59,761 nucleotides of DNA. Source: Desulfurivibrio dismutans (GTDB taxonomy: Bacteria > Desulfobacterota > Desulfobulbia > Desulfobulbales > Desulfurivibrionaceae). The stretch is taken from contig NZ_JARGDQ010000012.1 in assembly GCF_029210385.1 (NCBI RefSeq), positions 1 to 59,761 of the forward strand, read 5' to 3'. Position 1 is the first letter of the stretch, and each line of letters begins with the position of its first letter. Shown one piece after another: positions 34,914 through 44,595 of this stretch. The position numbers and the translations under genes were made by a program. The notes under the pieces were generated by a model. The model saw nothing but the letters and a program-made list of their open reading frames with translations. It searched no databases and was not told where the DNA came from.

Positions 34914-37754
34914 TTGATGGAACCGCAATATCTCCGCATCCGGGGTGCCCGGATGCATAATCTGCAAAATATTGATGTCGACCTGCCTCGCAACCGACTG
35001 GTGGTCTTCAGCGGCCTGTCGGGATCCGGCAAGTCGTCGCTGGCCTTTGATACCCTTTATGCCGAAGGGCAGCGGCGTTATGTGGAGTCTCTCTCCACCT
35101 ATGCCCGCCAGTTTCTCGGCCAGATGGACAAACCCGAGGTTGATCTGCTGGAGGGCCTGTCGCCGGCTGTTTCCATCGAGCAGCGCACCACCAGCCGCAA
35201 TCCCCGCTCCACCGTGGGCACCATCACCGAAATATACGATCACCTGCGGCTGCTTTTCGCCCGGGTGGGCCAGGCCCACTGCCCCCATTGCGGCGAGGCC
35301 ATCCAGCCCCAGTCTTTGCAGGACATGGTCAAAACCCTGCTGGACTATCCCGCAGGCAGCAAGCTGATCCTGCTGGCCCCGTTGATCGATGATAAAAAGG
35401 GCGAACACCAGGGGGTCTTACAAAAACTCCGTCGCGACGGCTTTGTTCGGGCCCGGATCGATGGTGAAATAGTTGGTCTCGACCAGGAGATCAACCTGGC
35501 CAAGACCAAAAAGCACACCATTGAGGCGGTGGTGGATCGGCTGATCATCAAGGAGGGGGTGGCCCGGCGCCTGGCCGATTCGGTGGGAACCGCCCTGCGC
35601 CTGGCCGAGGGCAAGTTGCTGGCCCATTTCCCCGACCTGGCGGGAGGGGAACAGGAACGGCTGTTCAGCGAACTGGCCGCCTGCATCAGTTGCGGCCGCA
35701 GCCTGCCGGAACTCTCGCCCCAGCTTTTTTCCTTCAATAACCCCAAGGGTGCCTGTGCCGAATGTGGCGGCTTGGGCGTCAAGCAGGTCTTCGACCCGGA
35801 TCGGGTGGTGGCCGACCCCCAGCTCAGCCTCAACCAGGGGGCGCTGCTGCCCTGGAGCGGACGCAGCTCCGGCTCCTATGTCCGCAACCTGATCAAGGCC
35901 CTGGCCGAACGTTACGGTTTCGATCCCGACCGCCCCTTTGGCCGGCTGCCCCAGGCAGCCAAAGAGCTTATTTTTAACGGCAGCGGCGATGAGGCGATTA
36001 CCTTCAGCTACACCCGTTTCCGCCGCCGCCGCACCCACAGCAAGCCCTTTGAGGGCCTGCTGTCGCAGCTTACCCGCCGGTATCTGGAAACCGAATCGGC
36101 GGCGGTGCGGGAAGAACTGGAGCAGTACATGAACGAGCAGCCCTGCCCGGCCTGCCACGGCGCCCGCCTGCGGCCCGAGGCCCTGGCGGTGATGGTCGGC
36201 GGCTATTCCATCGCCCGGCTGTGTGCCTTAAGTATCGAAGAGCTGCTGGCCGCCCTGCCGGCCCTGGAGTTCGCCCCGGCCCGGGCGCCGGTGGCCGCCC
36301 GGATCATCAAGGAGATTCACGACCGGCTGACCTTCCTCCACGACGTGGGCCTGGGGTACATTACCCTGGCCCGGCGGGCTTCCACCCTTTCCGGCGGCGA
36401 GGCCCAACGGATTCGGCTGGCCTCCCAGATCGGGGCGCGGCTGGCCGGAGTGCTTTATATCCTCGATGAGCCCAGTATCGGCCTGCACCAGCGCGACAAC
36501 CGCCGGCTGATCAACACCCTGCTGCGGCTGCGGGATCTGGGCAACACGGTGATCGTGGTGGAACACGACGAAGATACCATCCGCGCCGCCGACCATGTGC
36601 TGGACATGGGCCCCGGCGCCGGGGTGCACGGCGGCCGGGTGGTTTATAACGGCGATGTTCCGGGGCTGCTGGCGGCGGAGCAGTCGCTAACCGGTGGCTA
36701 TCTTGCCGGCCGGCTGGCCATTGCGGTGCCGGCCAAGCGCCGCCGGCCGGGTAAAAAAAGTGCCTGGATAAAGCTCAGCGGGGCGGCGGCCAACAACCTG
36801 CAGAATCTGGAAGTGGCCCTGCCGTTGGGGCTTTTTACCTGTGTCACCGGGGTGTCGGGCTCGGGCAAGTCCTCGCTGGTCATCGAGACCCTGTTCAAGG
36901 CGGCGGCCCGTCACCTTTACGGCTCCCGGGACACACCGGGGGAGTATAAAAAAATCAGCGGTCTGGAGCAGATCGACAAGGTCATCGATATCGATCAAAG
37001 CCCCATCGGCCGCACCCCGCGCTCCAATCCCGCCACCTACACCGGGGTGCTGACCCCGGCACGGGAACTCTTTGCCCGCCTGCCGGAGGCCCGCACCCGG
37101 GGCTACAAGCCCGGCCGCTTCAGCTTCAACCTCAAGGGAGGGCGCTGCGAGGCTTGCGAGGGCGACGGGGTGATCAAGATCGCCATGCACTTTCTGCCCG
37201 ACCTGTATGTGACCTGCGAGGCCTGTAACGGCAAGCGCTACAACGAAGAGACCCTGGATATCCGTTACAAAGATAAAAATATTGCCGAGGTGCTGGCGAT
37301 GACGGTGGAGGAAGGGCGGGATTTTTTCAGCGCCGTGCCGGCCATCCGCAACAAGCTGGAGACCCTGTTTGAGGTGGGCTTGGGTTATCTGCCCCTGGGG
37401 CAGTCCTCGGTGACCCTGTCCGGCGGCGAGGCCCAGCGGATCAAGCTGTCCCGGGAGTTGAGCAAACGCCAGACCGGCCGTACCCTCTACATCCTCGATG
37501 AACCCACCACCGGCCTGCACCCCGCTGACATCGAGCATCTGCTGCATGTCTTGAACCGCCTGGTGGATGGCGGCAACACGGTGGTGGTGATCGAGCACAA
37601 CCTGGATGTGATCAAGACCGCCGACTACCTCATTGACCTGGGGCCGGAAGGCGGCGAGGGCGGCGGCCGGGTGGTGGCCGCCGGTCCCCCGGAAAAGGTG
37701 GCGGCCTGCCCCGAGTCCCACACCGGCAAGTACCTCAAGCCACTGCTGGGTTGA
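34914..37754 (+). CDS. uvrA: UvrABC excinuclease subunit A
   Basis: This 946-residue DNA damage sensor of nucleotide excision repair contains two ABC ATPase modules. The first starts [27 protein letters not shown] with zinc motif CPHCGEAI and signature [16 protein letters not shown]. The second starts [14 protein letters not shown] with CEACEGDG, the C-terminal zinc module CEAC, and [29 protein letters not shown] and [14 protein letters not shown] are the Walker B regions. Length and order are standard. The start codon lies 32 bases after rsmB. A long perfect hairpin follows the gene. Confidence 0.98.
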   Translation: MMEPQYLRIRGARMHNLQNIDVDLPRNRLVVFSGLSGSGKSSLAFDTLYAEGQRRYVESLSTYARQFLGQMDKPEVDLLEGLSPAVSIEQRTTSRNPRSTVGTITEIYDHLRLLFARVGQAHCPHCGEAIQPQSLQDMVKTLLDYPAGSKLILLAPLIDDKKGEHQGVLQKLRRDGFVRARIDGEIVGLDQEINLAKTKKHTIEAVVDRLIIKEGVARRLADSVGTALRLAEGKLLAHFPDLAGGEQERLFSELAACISCGRSLPELSPQLFSFNNPKGACAECGGLGVKQVFDPDRVVADPQLSLNQGALLPWSGRSSGSYVRNLIKALAERYGFDPDRPFGRLPQAAKELIFNGSGDEAITFSYTRFRRRRTHSKPFEGLLSQLTRRYLETESAAVREELEQYMNEQPCPACHGARLRPEALAVMVGGYSIARLCALSIEELLAALPALEFAPARAPVAARIIKEIHDRLTFLHDVGLGYITLARRASTLSGGEAQRIRLASQIGARLAGVLYILDEPSIGLHQRDNRRLINTLLRLRDLGNTVIVVEHDEDTIRAADHVLDMGPGAGVHGGRVVYNGDVPGLLAAEQSLTGGYLAGRLAIAVPAKRRRPGKKSAWIKLSGAAANNLQNLEVALPLGLFTCVTGVSGSGKSSLVIETLFKAAARHLYGSRDTPGEYKKISGLEQIDKVIDIDQSPIGRTPRSNPATYTGVLTPARELFARLPEARTRGYKPGRFSFNLKGGRCEACEGDGVIKIAMHFLPDLYVTCEACNGKRYNEETLDIRYKDKNIAEVLAMTVEEGRDFFSAVPAIRNKLETLFEVGLGYLPLGQSSVTLSGGEAQRIKLSRELSKRQTGRTLYILDEPTTGLHPADIEHLLHVLNRLVDGGNTVVVIEHNLDVIKTADYLIDLGPEGGEGGGRVVAAGPPEKVAACPESHTGKYLKPLLG

Positions 37755-37791
37755 GCCGGGTTGACCAGGTCATTGGTTGTGGGTAGGGGGT

Positions 37792-37923
37792 GGGTGCCGA
37801 TAAAACCGGTAGCGGCTCATTCTCGGCGGGCATCCCTGCCCGCCTCCGAGGCGGCGGCGGCCTCCTGCGCGTCCATGCGCTCGGCCGCCGCCGAACCCGC
37901 CGCTACCGGTTTTATCGGCACCC
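37792..37923. repeat. Long inverted repeat after uvrA (24-bp perfect stem, branched interior)
   Basis: The arms 37792-37815 and 37900-37923 are perfect 24-bp complements. The interior folds into two more hairpins, GGCGGGC-ATCCCT-GCCCGCC and GGCGGCGGCC paired with GGCCGCCGCC. The outer stem is unrelated to the A-E family. It may act as the uvrA transcript terminator, but there is no T-run. Confidence 0.85.
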
Positions 37924-38003
37924 GTCCAAGCGCAAGATGACTTTGACGTTGCCCGGTGGGCTGACAGGTAAGGCTTGGCATTCGGGGTGATATTCGCTAT
38001 ATA

Positions 38004-38169
38004 TGATGACTTCGCAAGAAGTCATCAACGCGCCCATGGATGGGCGCGCAAATCAATAGCTTGCGGGGTAAGCTATTGATTTGTAAGGAAAGCGGAAACC
38101 GCGTTTTCGCTTTCCGGGGAGCAAAAAGTCCATGGACGGACTTTTTGCGACATCGTCATATATGATGAC
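38004..38169. repeat. Array of five consecutive perfect hairpins upstream of secB
   Basis: Stems follow each other with few bases between: 10 bp with GCAA loop (38004-38027), 9 bp (38029-38048), 13 bp (38050-38082), about 13 bp with CGC loop (38087-38115) and 11 bp (38121-38148). A GTCAT..ATGAC repeat follows at 38155-38169. The sequence TTTTTTGCGACATC-TCAT at the end also occurs at the end of the repeat near 23226. No coding sense is seen. Confidence 0.85.
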
Positions 38170-38221
38170 TTAACCCTGCGGGGATCATGAAAAAATAACC
38201 GACTGAGCAAGGAGATGAGCA

Positions 38222-38746
38222 ATGAGCGAGGAACAAAAAGGTAGTGCGGCGGCAGGTCAGGGCCAGGGGCAGCAGCAGGCCGCGGCCCCGGTATTTCGGC
38301 TGCAGAAGATGTACCTCAAGGATCTTTCCTTTGAAAGCCCCACCGCCCCGGAGATCTTCACCGAGCAGGGGGTTGACCCCAAGGCCGACGTGCAGTTGAA
38401 GCTGGAAAACCGCAAGCTGGACAGTGCCGATCAGTACGAGGTGACAATCAAGATCACCGCCACGGTGACCAACAACAAAACCGGCAAAAACATGTTCATC
38501 GTCGAGGTGGAGCACGGGGCGGTCTTCCTGCTCCAGAACATTCCGCCCGAGCACATGCCAGCGGTGCTGGCGGTGGAATGCCCGGCCACCCTGTTCCCCT
38601 TCACCCGCCAGATCATCAGCCAGACCACCGCCGACGGCGGCTTCATGCCCTTCCTGATGGACCCGGTCAACTTCCTGGCCCTGTATGAAAACTCCCGCAA
38701 GCAGCAGCAACAGCAGCAGGAGGGTGCCGCCGCTCCCCAGCAGTAG
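38222..38746 (+). CDS. secB: Protein-export chaperone SecB
   Basis: The 174-residue protein matches SecB: FRLQKMYLKDLSFESPTAPEIF, then VKLENRKLDSADQYEVTIKITATV-type strands, FIVEVEHGAVFLLQNIPPEHMPAVLAVECPATLFPFTRQIISQTTADGGFMPFLMDPVNFLALY. It holds preproteins unfolded in the cytoplasm and delivers them to SecA. Low-complexity Gln-rich tails occur at both ends (GQGQGQQQ and KQQQQQQEG), which are longer than in Escherichia coli. AAGGAGATGAGCA precedes the ATG. A hairpin terminator follows. Confidence 0.96.
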   Translation: MSEEQKGSAAAGQGQGQQQAAAPVFRLQKMYLKDLSFESPTAPEIFTEQGVDPKADVQLKLENRKLDSADQYEVTIKITATVTNNKTGKNMFIVEVEHGAVFLLQNIPPEHMPAVLAVECPATLFPFTRQIISQTTADGGFMPFLMDPVNFLALYENSRKQQQQQQEGAAAPQQ

Positions 38747-38772
38747 GGAAAAATCGGCAGAAATCAAAGGTA

Positions 38773-38812
38773 AAAGGCCGTGAACCGGGGTGTAGGTTCA
38801 CGGCCTTTGGTC
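38773..38812. terminator. Bidirectional terminator between secB and the Ig-repeat lipoprotein gene
   Basis: AAAGGCCGTGAACC and GGTTCACGGCCTTT form a perfect 14-bp stem with an 8-base loop. It lies between the two convergent gene ends, with A and T runs on its sides. Confidence 0.82.
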
Positions 38813-38845
38813 TTATCTCAGCCGGCGGGAGAGACGGGCCTATAA

Positions 38846-40738
38846 CTATAACGTGTCAGAACAACTGCCGGACTCACCAAAAGGACTGGGATTACCCGGC
38901 GGGTTGATGCCGCTGTCGCTCAGGTCATCGGCCAGCATGGGGAGGCGGAAATAGCGGGTTCTTTTGCCTTCACTGCCGCCCACCATGGCCCTGGCGGTCA
39001 GTTCAACCCGGATCCAGTGACCAAGTTCCCGGAAATAACGAAGGTCGAAGTGGGCAAAGCCGTCATCGCCGGTGATGGCTTCGACGGTGGTTGAAGTGCC
39101 CGCCTCATTGGACAGGGTCACCACGTTGCCAGGGGTCAGGTTGCCGCTGTTGTTCTGATCTTCCCCGGCGTCCAGTATACCGTCTCGGTTGACATCTTCA
39201 TTGTCGCATGTGGCGGTGGTGGTTGGCGTCCAGTAGGTCCCGCCCCAGGTGTAGGAACCTTTGTAATAGTGGGTGGGCCAGATGCTCAGGGTTACCTTGG
39301 CGCCGGCCACCGGGCCGCCGGCCGAGTCGGTTACCAGTACCCCGTAGGGCAGGGCGTAGGTCAGCAAGTTATATTCTTCAATGACGTTGCTGGTGCCCAA
39401 GGTAATAAACAGCGCCGAGCCGCCAACGGTAATGGTAACGGTTTTGGTAATCGCCGAGGTGTCGGCCACCTGGGCGGTGATCTCCACGGCTTCATCCAGA
39501 GCGCTTGAGGAATCGCCGGCATAGTAAATGGTTCTGGCCCGGCCATAGCGGTCGGTAACCGCCGAAACAGGGTCGATCACACCGCTGGTGTTATCGGCCA
39601 GGCTGAAGTTGACGGTTTTGTTTTTAACCAGGTTGTTCTGCGGATCACGTACCGTGGCGATGATTTCACTCTGTTCCCCGGGGGCAATAATGGCCGGATC
39701 GGCCTGGAGGGTCATGGAGTCGGCGATGGTGGCAACAAACAGCACCTCGGTTTCGGCCTTCATTCCGGTTTCAGTATAATCGGCGATGATTTTAGCCAAA
39801 CCGGCTCCGTCGGCCCCGGTGGCGGTGAGAGTGACGGTGGCCTTACCCTCGGCGTCGGTGGTGGCGGTGGTTGACGAAAGGGTGCCGCGAGCGGTGTGGA
39901 AAACGATCTCTGCCCCCGTCACCGGGTTGCCGGCATCGGTCCATTGTAGGGTTACCTCATAGGACTCGCCCAAATCCAGCTCCGGCCATTCTTCGCCGTC
40001 GTCTGCTGTTGGTGCAATAAAAACAAAGATATCCGGAGTAACCTGGAAAGAGTGGGTGATGGCGGTACCGGCACCACTGATGGTAATGATGTCGTCATCA
40101 TCGCTGGTTACTTCGATGGTGATGGTAGTCCGGCCGTCGGTGTTGGTGGGAGGCACTTCCGCGATGTTGTTTTCCGCCGCCGATTCGGCGGTTAGAGTGA
40201 CGCCTTGAATCCCGGCCCCGGCCGAGTCCCGCAGGGCCACCTCCAGTTGGAGGGTGCTGTCAAAGGTAGCGGTACTGGGAGCAGTAAGCAGTGATAGCTC
40301 TGTGCCGGTGACCATGACACTGACCGTATCGCTTACGGTCCCGGCGCTGGCCCTGACCTGGATTTCCCGGTTGCTTTTGTCGCCGGGGGTGGAAAGGCGG
40401 GCCTGGGCCCGGCCGGCCTCATCGGTGGTAGCATTGACCACGGCTAAACTGCCGCTGTAGCCATCAACGATGGCAAAACTGACATTGACTCCTTCCATCA
40501 GGACGTTACCGGTATCATAAACGATGGCGTCCAGGGTTACCGGTTCGGTGTCGGCGGAAGGCAACTGGGGGCTGCTGGCCAGCAGGGTAATGCTGCCGAC
40601 ATCGGCAAATTCACCATTGTCGATGTCGATGTCGTTGTCGTCATCGTCGCCGTTCTTGTTTTCCGCGCAGGCGCTGAACATGAACAGAAGCAGGAGCAGC
40701 AGGGCTCCGTGGCCAGCTATTTTTGCTGCTTTAAGCAT
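38846..40738 (-). CDS. Lipoprotein with bacterial Ig-like (invasin-type) repeats
   Basis: The 630-residue protein begins with a signal sequence ending in FSAC (lipobox) and an acidic linker (NGDDDDNDIDIDNGE). At least four Big_1-like domains of about 100 residues follow, each with a 'D..G..V.G..V.F....G.......TD..G.A...' pattern (for example GVNVSFAIVDGYSGS..TTDEAGRAQARLSTPG; VTGAEIVFHTARGTLSSTTATTDAEGKATVTLT). The C-terminal domain contains DVNRDGILDAGED, a calcium-binding-like loop. Invasin-type Ig repeats are usually surface-exposed adhesins. As the last gene of the pilMNOP operon it may help secretin placement or act as an outer-membrane component of the pilus machine. Confidence 0.85.
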   Translation of the reverse strand: MLKAAKIAGHGALLLLLLFMFSACAENKNGDDDDNDIDIDNGEFADVGSITLLASSPQLPSADTEPVTLDAIVYDTGNVLMEGVNVSFAIVDGYSGSLAVVNATTDEAGRAQARLSTPGDKSNREIQVRASAGTVSDTVSVMVTGTELSLLTAPSTATFDSTLQLEVALRDSAGAGIQGVTLTAESAAENNIAEVPPTNTDGRTTITIEVTSDDDDIITISGAGTAITHSFQVTPDIFVFIAPTADDGEEWPELDLGESYEVTLQWTDAGNPVTGAEIVFHTARGTLSSTTATTDAEGKATVTLTATGADGAGLAKIIADYTETGMKAETEVLFVATIADSMTLQADPAIIAPGEQSEIIATVRDPQNNLVKNKTVNFSLADNTSGVIDPVSAVTDRYGRARTIYYAGDSSSALDEAVEITAQVADTSAITKTVTITVGGSALFITLGTSNVIEEYNLLTYALPYGVLVTDSAGGPVAGAKVTLSIWPTHYYKGSYTWGGTYWTPTTTATCDNEDVNRDGILDAGEDQNNSGNLTPGNVVTLSNEAGTSTTVEAITGDDGFAHFDLRYFRELGHWIRVELTARAMVGGSEGKRTRYFRLPMLADDLSDSGINPPGNPSPFGESGSCSDTL

Positions 40739-40757
40739 TGATGTTCCCCCTCCGGCA

Positions 40758-42353
40758 TCAAATAATGGTGGGCTGCAGCAGAATGACCAGCTCCCGTTTG
40801 CGGGAGGTCTTGGTTTCGTGGCTGAACAGTTTTCCTAAAATGGGAATATTGCCCAGAATCGGCACCTGGTTACTGGTGGTGTCCTGCACGTTGTCGATCA
40901 GGCCGCCGATCATCAGGGTGTCGCCATTCCGGATCTTTACCACGCTGTTGAGTTCGCGGATGTTGATCTGGGGCAGTTGGACGATCATGCCCTGGAAGGA
41001 CCGCTCCTGCATGGGTTGGGTCAGGCTCGAAGTCACCGGGGTGAGGCTCAGGACGATTTCATCTTCGTCGGTGATGGTGGGCAGCACCGCCAGCCCCAGG
41101 CCGGACATCACGGTGTCGGTGGTGACGCTGGTCGAGACGCCGCCGCCGGTGTCGGTGGTGGTTTCCACCTGGGAGATGTAGCGGAAGGTTTCACCCACCG
41201 TGATCATTGCCGGTTGGCCGTTCATGACGCTGATCTTGGGGTTGGCCAGAACATCGGCGGAGCCTTGTGACTCAATGGCGTCGAGCAGTATCTGAAAAGG
41301 GTTGGGACCGATGGTGGCCTGGGTCACCCCGCCGCCGGCGGCGTCCCAGGGATAAATTATGCCCTGGGGGCCGAACAGTTCGAAGTTGAGATGCTTGCCG
41401 CTTAACACCCCGCGCCAGTCAATACCGCTCTTGTGCTGTTCGTCCAGGTTGACCTCGACGATCTTGGCCTCGATGGAGATCTGGCGGAACAGGCGGCTTT
41501 TCAGGTTGTCCAGATACTCTTCAATTTTGTTGACCAGTGGCCGGGGGGCGGTGACGGTGATCAGGCCGATAGGCTTGTCGATGGCGTAATAACCCTTGCC
41601 GCCCTTGACATCCCGCCGCCGGGTGGTGGTCACCTCGCCGTTGGTGCCCGGGGCCGGGCTGGTCTGCACCGTTTCATCCCAGATCTCCAGGAGCTGGTCC
41701 AGGTTTTGGCGGATGTTGTCCCAGATGTCGAATTCGTTGCCGTCACTGGTCAGTTGGATATTGCCCACCAGGGCCCCGGAGCCGCCGCCAATGCCGCCGG
41801 CGCCCAGCACATCGCCGCCCACCCCGGTGCTGTAGGTGGAGCGCATAAAGGGCATGGCCACGTGAAAGGCCCGGGTTTCCTGGTACCTGACCACGATGGT
41901 GTTGCGTTCCATCTCATGGAAATAGTCAACCTGGCGCAGGAGGTTGTTGATGGCCTGGTAAAAATCATCCTCGGCCCGGATGTCCACATCCACCGGTACG
42001 TGCTGATCAACATCGCTGGCCCAGCTGATGTTCATCCCTTTCAGGTTGGCCAGTTTACGCAGGATCTCCCGCAGCGGTACCGGCCCGACGGTGGAGGAAA
42101 TGTCGGCCCCCACTGGCACCCGGACCTCGGGTTCATCCCCCACATCCAACTGCCGCCGGGCATCCTGGGTGCGGAGGGCATAAGCCGGGCGCTGGAAGCG
42201 CGCCGGCAATTCGGCGGCGGTTTCCTGCTCAACGGCCGGGGCTTCACGTTCCACGGGGTCGGGGGGGGCAGGGGAGCAAGCGGCCAGACCAAAAGTCAGG
42301 GCGATGATTCCCAGTAAGGCCGGTAATTTTTTCAGGCTGTTTAGTACTCGCAT
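40758..42353 (-). CDS. Type IV pilus secretin, MshL-type lipoprotein
   Basis: The 531-residue protein has a lipobox signal (FGLAAC) and a secretin core. The N0-like domain (VPLREILRKLANLKGMNISWASDVDQHVPVDVDI) and N1/N2 are followed by the secretin domain with VLANPKISVMNGQPAMITVGE, LSLTPVTSSLTQP and the end VPILGNIPILGKLFSHET. It forms the outer-membrane ring through which the pilus passes. It is smaller than PilQ and resembles MshL. The AMIN part is encoded separately in the preceding gene, 14 bases away. Confidence 0.92.
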   Translation of the reverse strand: MRVLNSLKKLPALLGIIALTFGLAACSPAPPDPVEREAPAVEQETAAELPARFQRPAYALRTQDARRQLDVGDEPEVRVPVGADISSTVGPVPLREILRKLANLKGMNISWASDVDQHVPVDVDIRAEDDFYQAINNLLRQVDYFHEMERNTIVVRYQETRAFHVAMPFMRSTYSTGVGGDVLGAGGIGGGSGALVGNIQLTSDGNEFDIWDNIRQNLDQLLEIWDETVQTSPAPGTNGEVTTTRRRDVKGGKGYYAIDKPIGLITVTAPRPLVNKIEEYLDNLKSRLFRQISIEAKIVEVNLDEQHKSGIDWRGVLSGKHLNFELFGPQGIIYPWDAAGGGVTQATIGPNPFQILLDAIESQGSADVLANPKISVMNGQPAMITVGETFRYISQVETTTDTGGGVSTSVTTDTVMSGLGLAVLPTITDEDEIVLSLTPVTSSLTQPMQERSFQGMIVQLPQINIRELNSVVKIRNGDTLMIGGLIDNVQDTTSNQVPILGNIPILGKLFSHETKTSRKRELVILLQPTII

Positions 42354-42367
42354 GGTCCTGGTCTCCT

Positions 42368-44032
42368 CTACTCTCCGGTCTCGGCGATTCGCTTCCGGAT
42401 AAAGAGCCGCAGATCCTGGGGCAGCTCGTAACCGGAATGCAGAATGGCGCGGTATTGCTCTCGGGCCTGTTGCACGGCACCGGTGCGGTCAAAAAGTCGG
42501 GCTTTGGCGATCATGGTTTCCAGGTCATCGCCGAACAGCTGGCTGTAGCGTTGCAGCAAAGCCAGGGCTCCTTTGGGGCTGTCGTGTTCTTCAGCGAAAG
42601 CGGCGTAGCTGATCAGGGCCTCGGCCGCGGGTTGAGGCTGGCTGATCGACTGGTCGAACAACTCCTTGGCCTCGGCGCCCCGCTGCATATTGGCGGCGGC
42701 GATGGCGGCCAGCAGGGCGACGTGGTCGTTGGTTTCGTCATGCCGCAGCGTCGTCCGGCCAAAATGCAGGGCCCGAGCATTGTTGCCCAGTTCCACCAGG
42801 TAGATGGTGGCAATTCGCTCCGCCAGCCGGGAATTTTCCGGCCACAACTCCAGAGCCTTTTCATAAACGGTCAGGGCTCCGGCATGGTTGCCCGTTTCTT
42901 CCAGTTCAGTCCCCTGGCGGATCAACTCCCGGGCCCGGACATGTTCCGGCGGCAGTTCCATCCGCTGGCGCACCGCAATCTGCGGGGCGGCGGCCCGCAC
43001 CTGCAGTTGCTGCTGCTCGACGGTTTCCTCCCTCTCCGGCCAGACAAACTCCTTGGCCCGGGGAGAGATGACAATGGTGTTGTGACGTTCTTCCTTTTGC
43101 AGATCCTTGAGGTTGAGGATGATGTTCAGGGCGAAATCCCATGGCACATCCTTAAGGGTCAGGGTCAGTTGCCCCCGCACCCCTTCGTCTACCACCACGT
43201 TGCGGCCGGTGGCCATGGCAAAAAAGCGAAAGACGTTATGCAGGTCGGTTTTAAAAAACTCCACATTAACCCGCATGGGGCTCTCTTCCTCGGCCTCGAT
43301 CACTTCGGCCACCATGGTCGGTGGCTCCGGCTCCGCTTCGGTTACGGCGGCGTCGGAGAGATCATAGGCCGGGGTTTCCGGTTCCTGGCGGGGGCGAGTG
43401 TGGAATTCCAGGGGCGGAATCTTGGGCACCACCGGCTCGGCCGTTGCCAACGGCGGCTGGGCCTTTTTCAGGTCGGCCAGGATGGCGGCGGCAGGATCAT
43501 CGGGCTTTGGCGCCGGCGGCTGCTTGGTCTTGGGGGCGGGGATGGTCTTGCTGACCTCTTCCTCCCGGACCGGCCCTGGTTTGGCCTTGCCGGCGGTCAT
43601 GACCCGCGGCGGGGTGGCCAGGGTCACCAGGATGTCGTGGTTTTCCGCCGTGGTGCGGTAATCCAGGGTGCTGGTCAGGATCGCCTCCAGCCGGATGATG
43701 TTCTGTTGCGTCAGGGTGCGGCGGCGGAGTTCCTGCAGCTCACCCCGGGGTAAGCCCGGCGGGGTGGCAAGATCTTCGGCCCAGCCGGCGTCGGCAATGT
43801 CGACCACCACTCGGGGCGGGTCGAACAGCAGGTAGCTGGTAAAGGTCGGCGACGAACTGCCGGAGATTCGCAGCAACATGGCATCGTCTTTTTGCTCCAG
43901 GGTAATGGCATCCACCAGATAGTCGGCAGCCGGGGCGGCGGCGACATTCTGGTGGCCGCCCAGCAGCCCGCCCAGCAGCAGCGCCAGCGCAATAGCCTTG
44001 ATATGTCGGGGGATGGGTGTCATCACGGTCAA
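42368..44032 (-). CDS. AMIN/STN/TPR protein of the pilus machine (separate PilQ N-terminal part)
   Basis: The 554-residue exported protein has a signal peptide (ALALLLGGLLGG..AAA), an AMIN domain (VDAITLEQKDDAMLLRISGS..LLFDPPRVVVDIADAGW), a Pro-rich linker and a secretin N0/STN domain (VNVEFFKTDLHNVFRFFAMATGRNVVVDEGVRGQLTLTLKDVPWDFALNIIL) identical in type to PilQ. Its C-terminal 180 residues are TPR repeats (TELEETGNHAGALTVYEKALELWPENSRLAERIATIYL). It lacks the beta-barrel part. It probably docks the separate secretin to PilP and peptidoglycan. It overlaps pilP by four bases. Confidence 0.87.
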   Translation of the reverse strand: MTVMTPIPRHIKAIALALLLGGLLGGHQNVAAAPAADYLVDAITLEQKDDAMLLRISGSSSPTFTSYLLFDPPRVVVDIADAGWAEDLATPPGLPRGELQELRRRTLTQQNIIRLEAILTSTLDYRTTAENHDILVTLATPPRVMTAGKAKPGPVREEEVSKTIPAPKTKQPPAPKPDDPAAAILADLKKAQPPLATAEPVVPKIPPLEFHTRPRQEPETPAYDLSDAAVTEAEPEPPTMVAEVIEAEEESPMRVNVEFFKTDLHNVFRFFAMATGRNVVVDEGVRGQLTLTLKDVPWDFALNIILNLKDLQKEERHNTIVISPRAKEFVWPEREETVEQQQLQVRAAAPQIAVRQRMELPPEHVRARELIRQGTELEETGNHAGALTVYEKALELWPENSRLAERIATIYLVELGNNARALHFGRTTLRHDETNDHVALLAAIAAANMQRGAEAKELFDQSISQPQPAAEALISYAAFAEEHDSPKGALALLQRYSQLFGDDLETMIAKARLFDRTGAVQQAREQYRAILHSGYELPQDLRLFIRKRIAETGE

Positions 44033-44589
44033 TCTCCCTCTTGGGTTAGAAACATTTCGATGGTGCGGTATTCCGTTTCGCCCGCCGGGGTCATCGTGGA
44101 CTCTTTAATGATGACCCGGCCGGGGGTGATGCTTTCCACCCGCCCCTTGCGTCCGATCAAATCACCGGGCCGGAGGAAATAGCCGCGCCCGGTGGAATCT
44201 TCGGCCATGGCCATGGTCTCCCGGTCGCTCACGAAGATGGCGGTCAGGCTCAACTGGCCGGGCTCTAAACGGCGCAGGCCGGTGAGAACTTCTTCTTCCC
44301 CGTCTTCTACGGGCTCGCCCGGTGCCGGGACGGGAGCGGTTTCCACAAAGGGCATGAAAGGGTCCGGACGCCCCACCAGGCGATAGACGAAAGCGCTGTC
44401 CTGTCCCGGCTGCAACCCTGGTGTGCCGGTCAGTTCCGGCGGCACCGGGACTTCCAGGATGGCCTCCGGCGCGATTTCGCCGCCGGCCGGTAACGCTTCC
44501 GCGACGGCCCGCGGCGACCAGGAAAGGTTGCAAGCCATGACCACTGCCAGGGTGGAAAGGAAAATTATTTTGCTTGCCGGGTAACGCAT
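44029..44589 (-). CDS. pilP: Pilus assembly protein PilP
   Basis: This 186-residue exported protein starts with a hydrophobic segment ending VVMAC, possibly a lipobox. The C-terminal part has YRLVGRPDPFMPF and LRRLEPGQLSLTAIF..DSTGRGYFLRPGDLIGRKGRVESITPGRVII, the PilP (HR domain) pattern of strands. PilP links the PilNO periplasmic complex to the secretin. It lies six bases after pilO. Confidence 0.9.
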   Translation of the reverse strand: MRYPASKIIFLSTLAVVMACNLSWSPRAVAEALPAGGEIAPEAILEVPVPPELTGTPGLQPGQDSAFVYRLVGRPDPFMPFVETAPVPAPGEPVEDGEEEVLTGLRRLEPGQLSLTAIFVSDRETMAMAEDSTGRGYFLRPGDLIGRKGRVESITPGRVIIKESTMTPAGETEYRTIEMFLTQEGD

Positions 44590-44595
44590 GGTCTT

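Noticed and set aside
34885-34920. Possible fragment of the 107-bp unit at the uvrA start (GGTAACTGCTTG)
   Set aside because: Only about 15 bases match, which could be chance; no further part of the unit is present.
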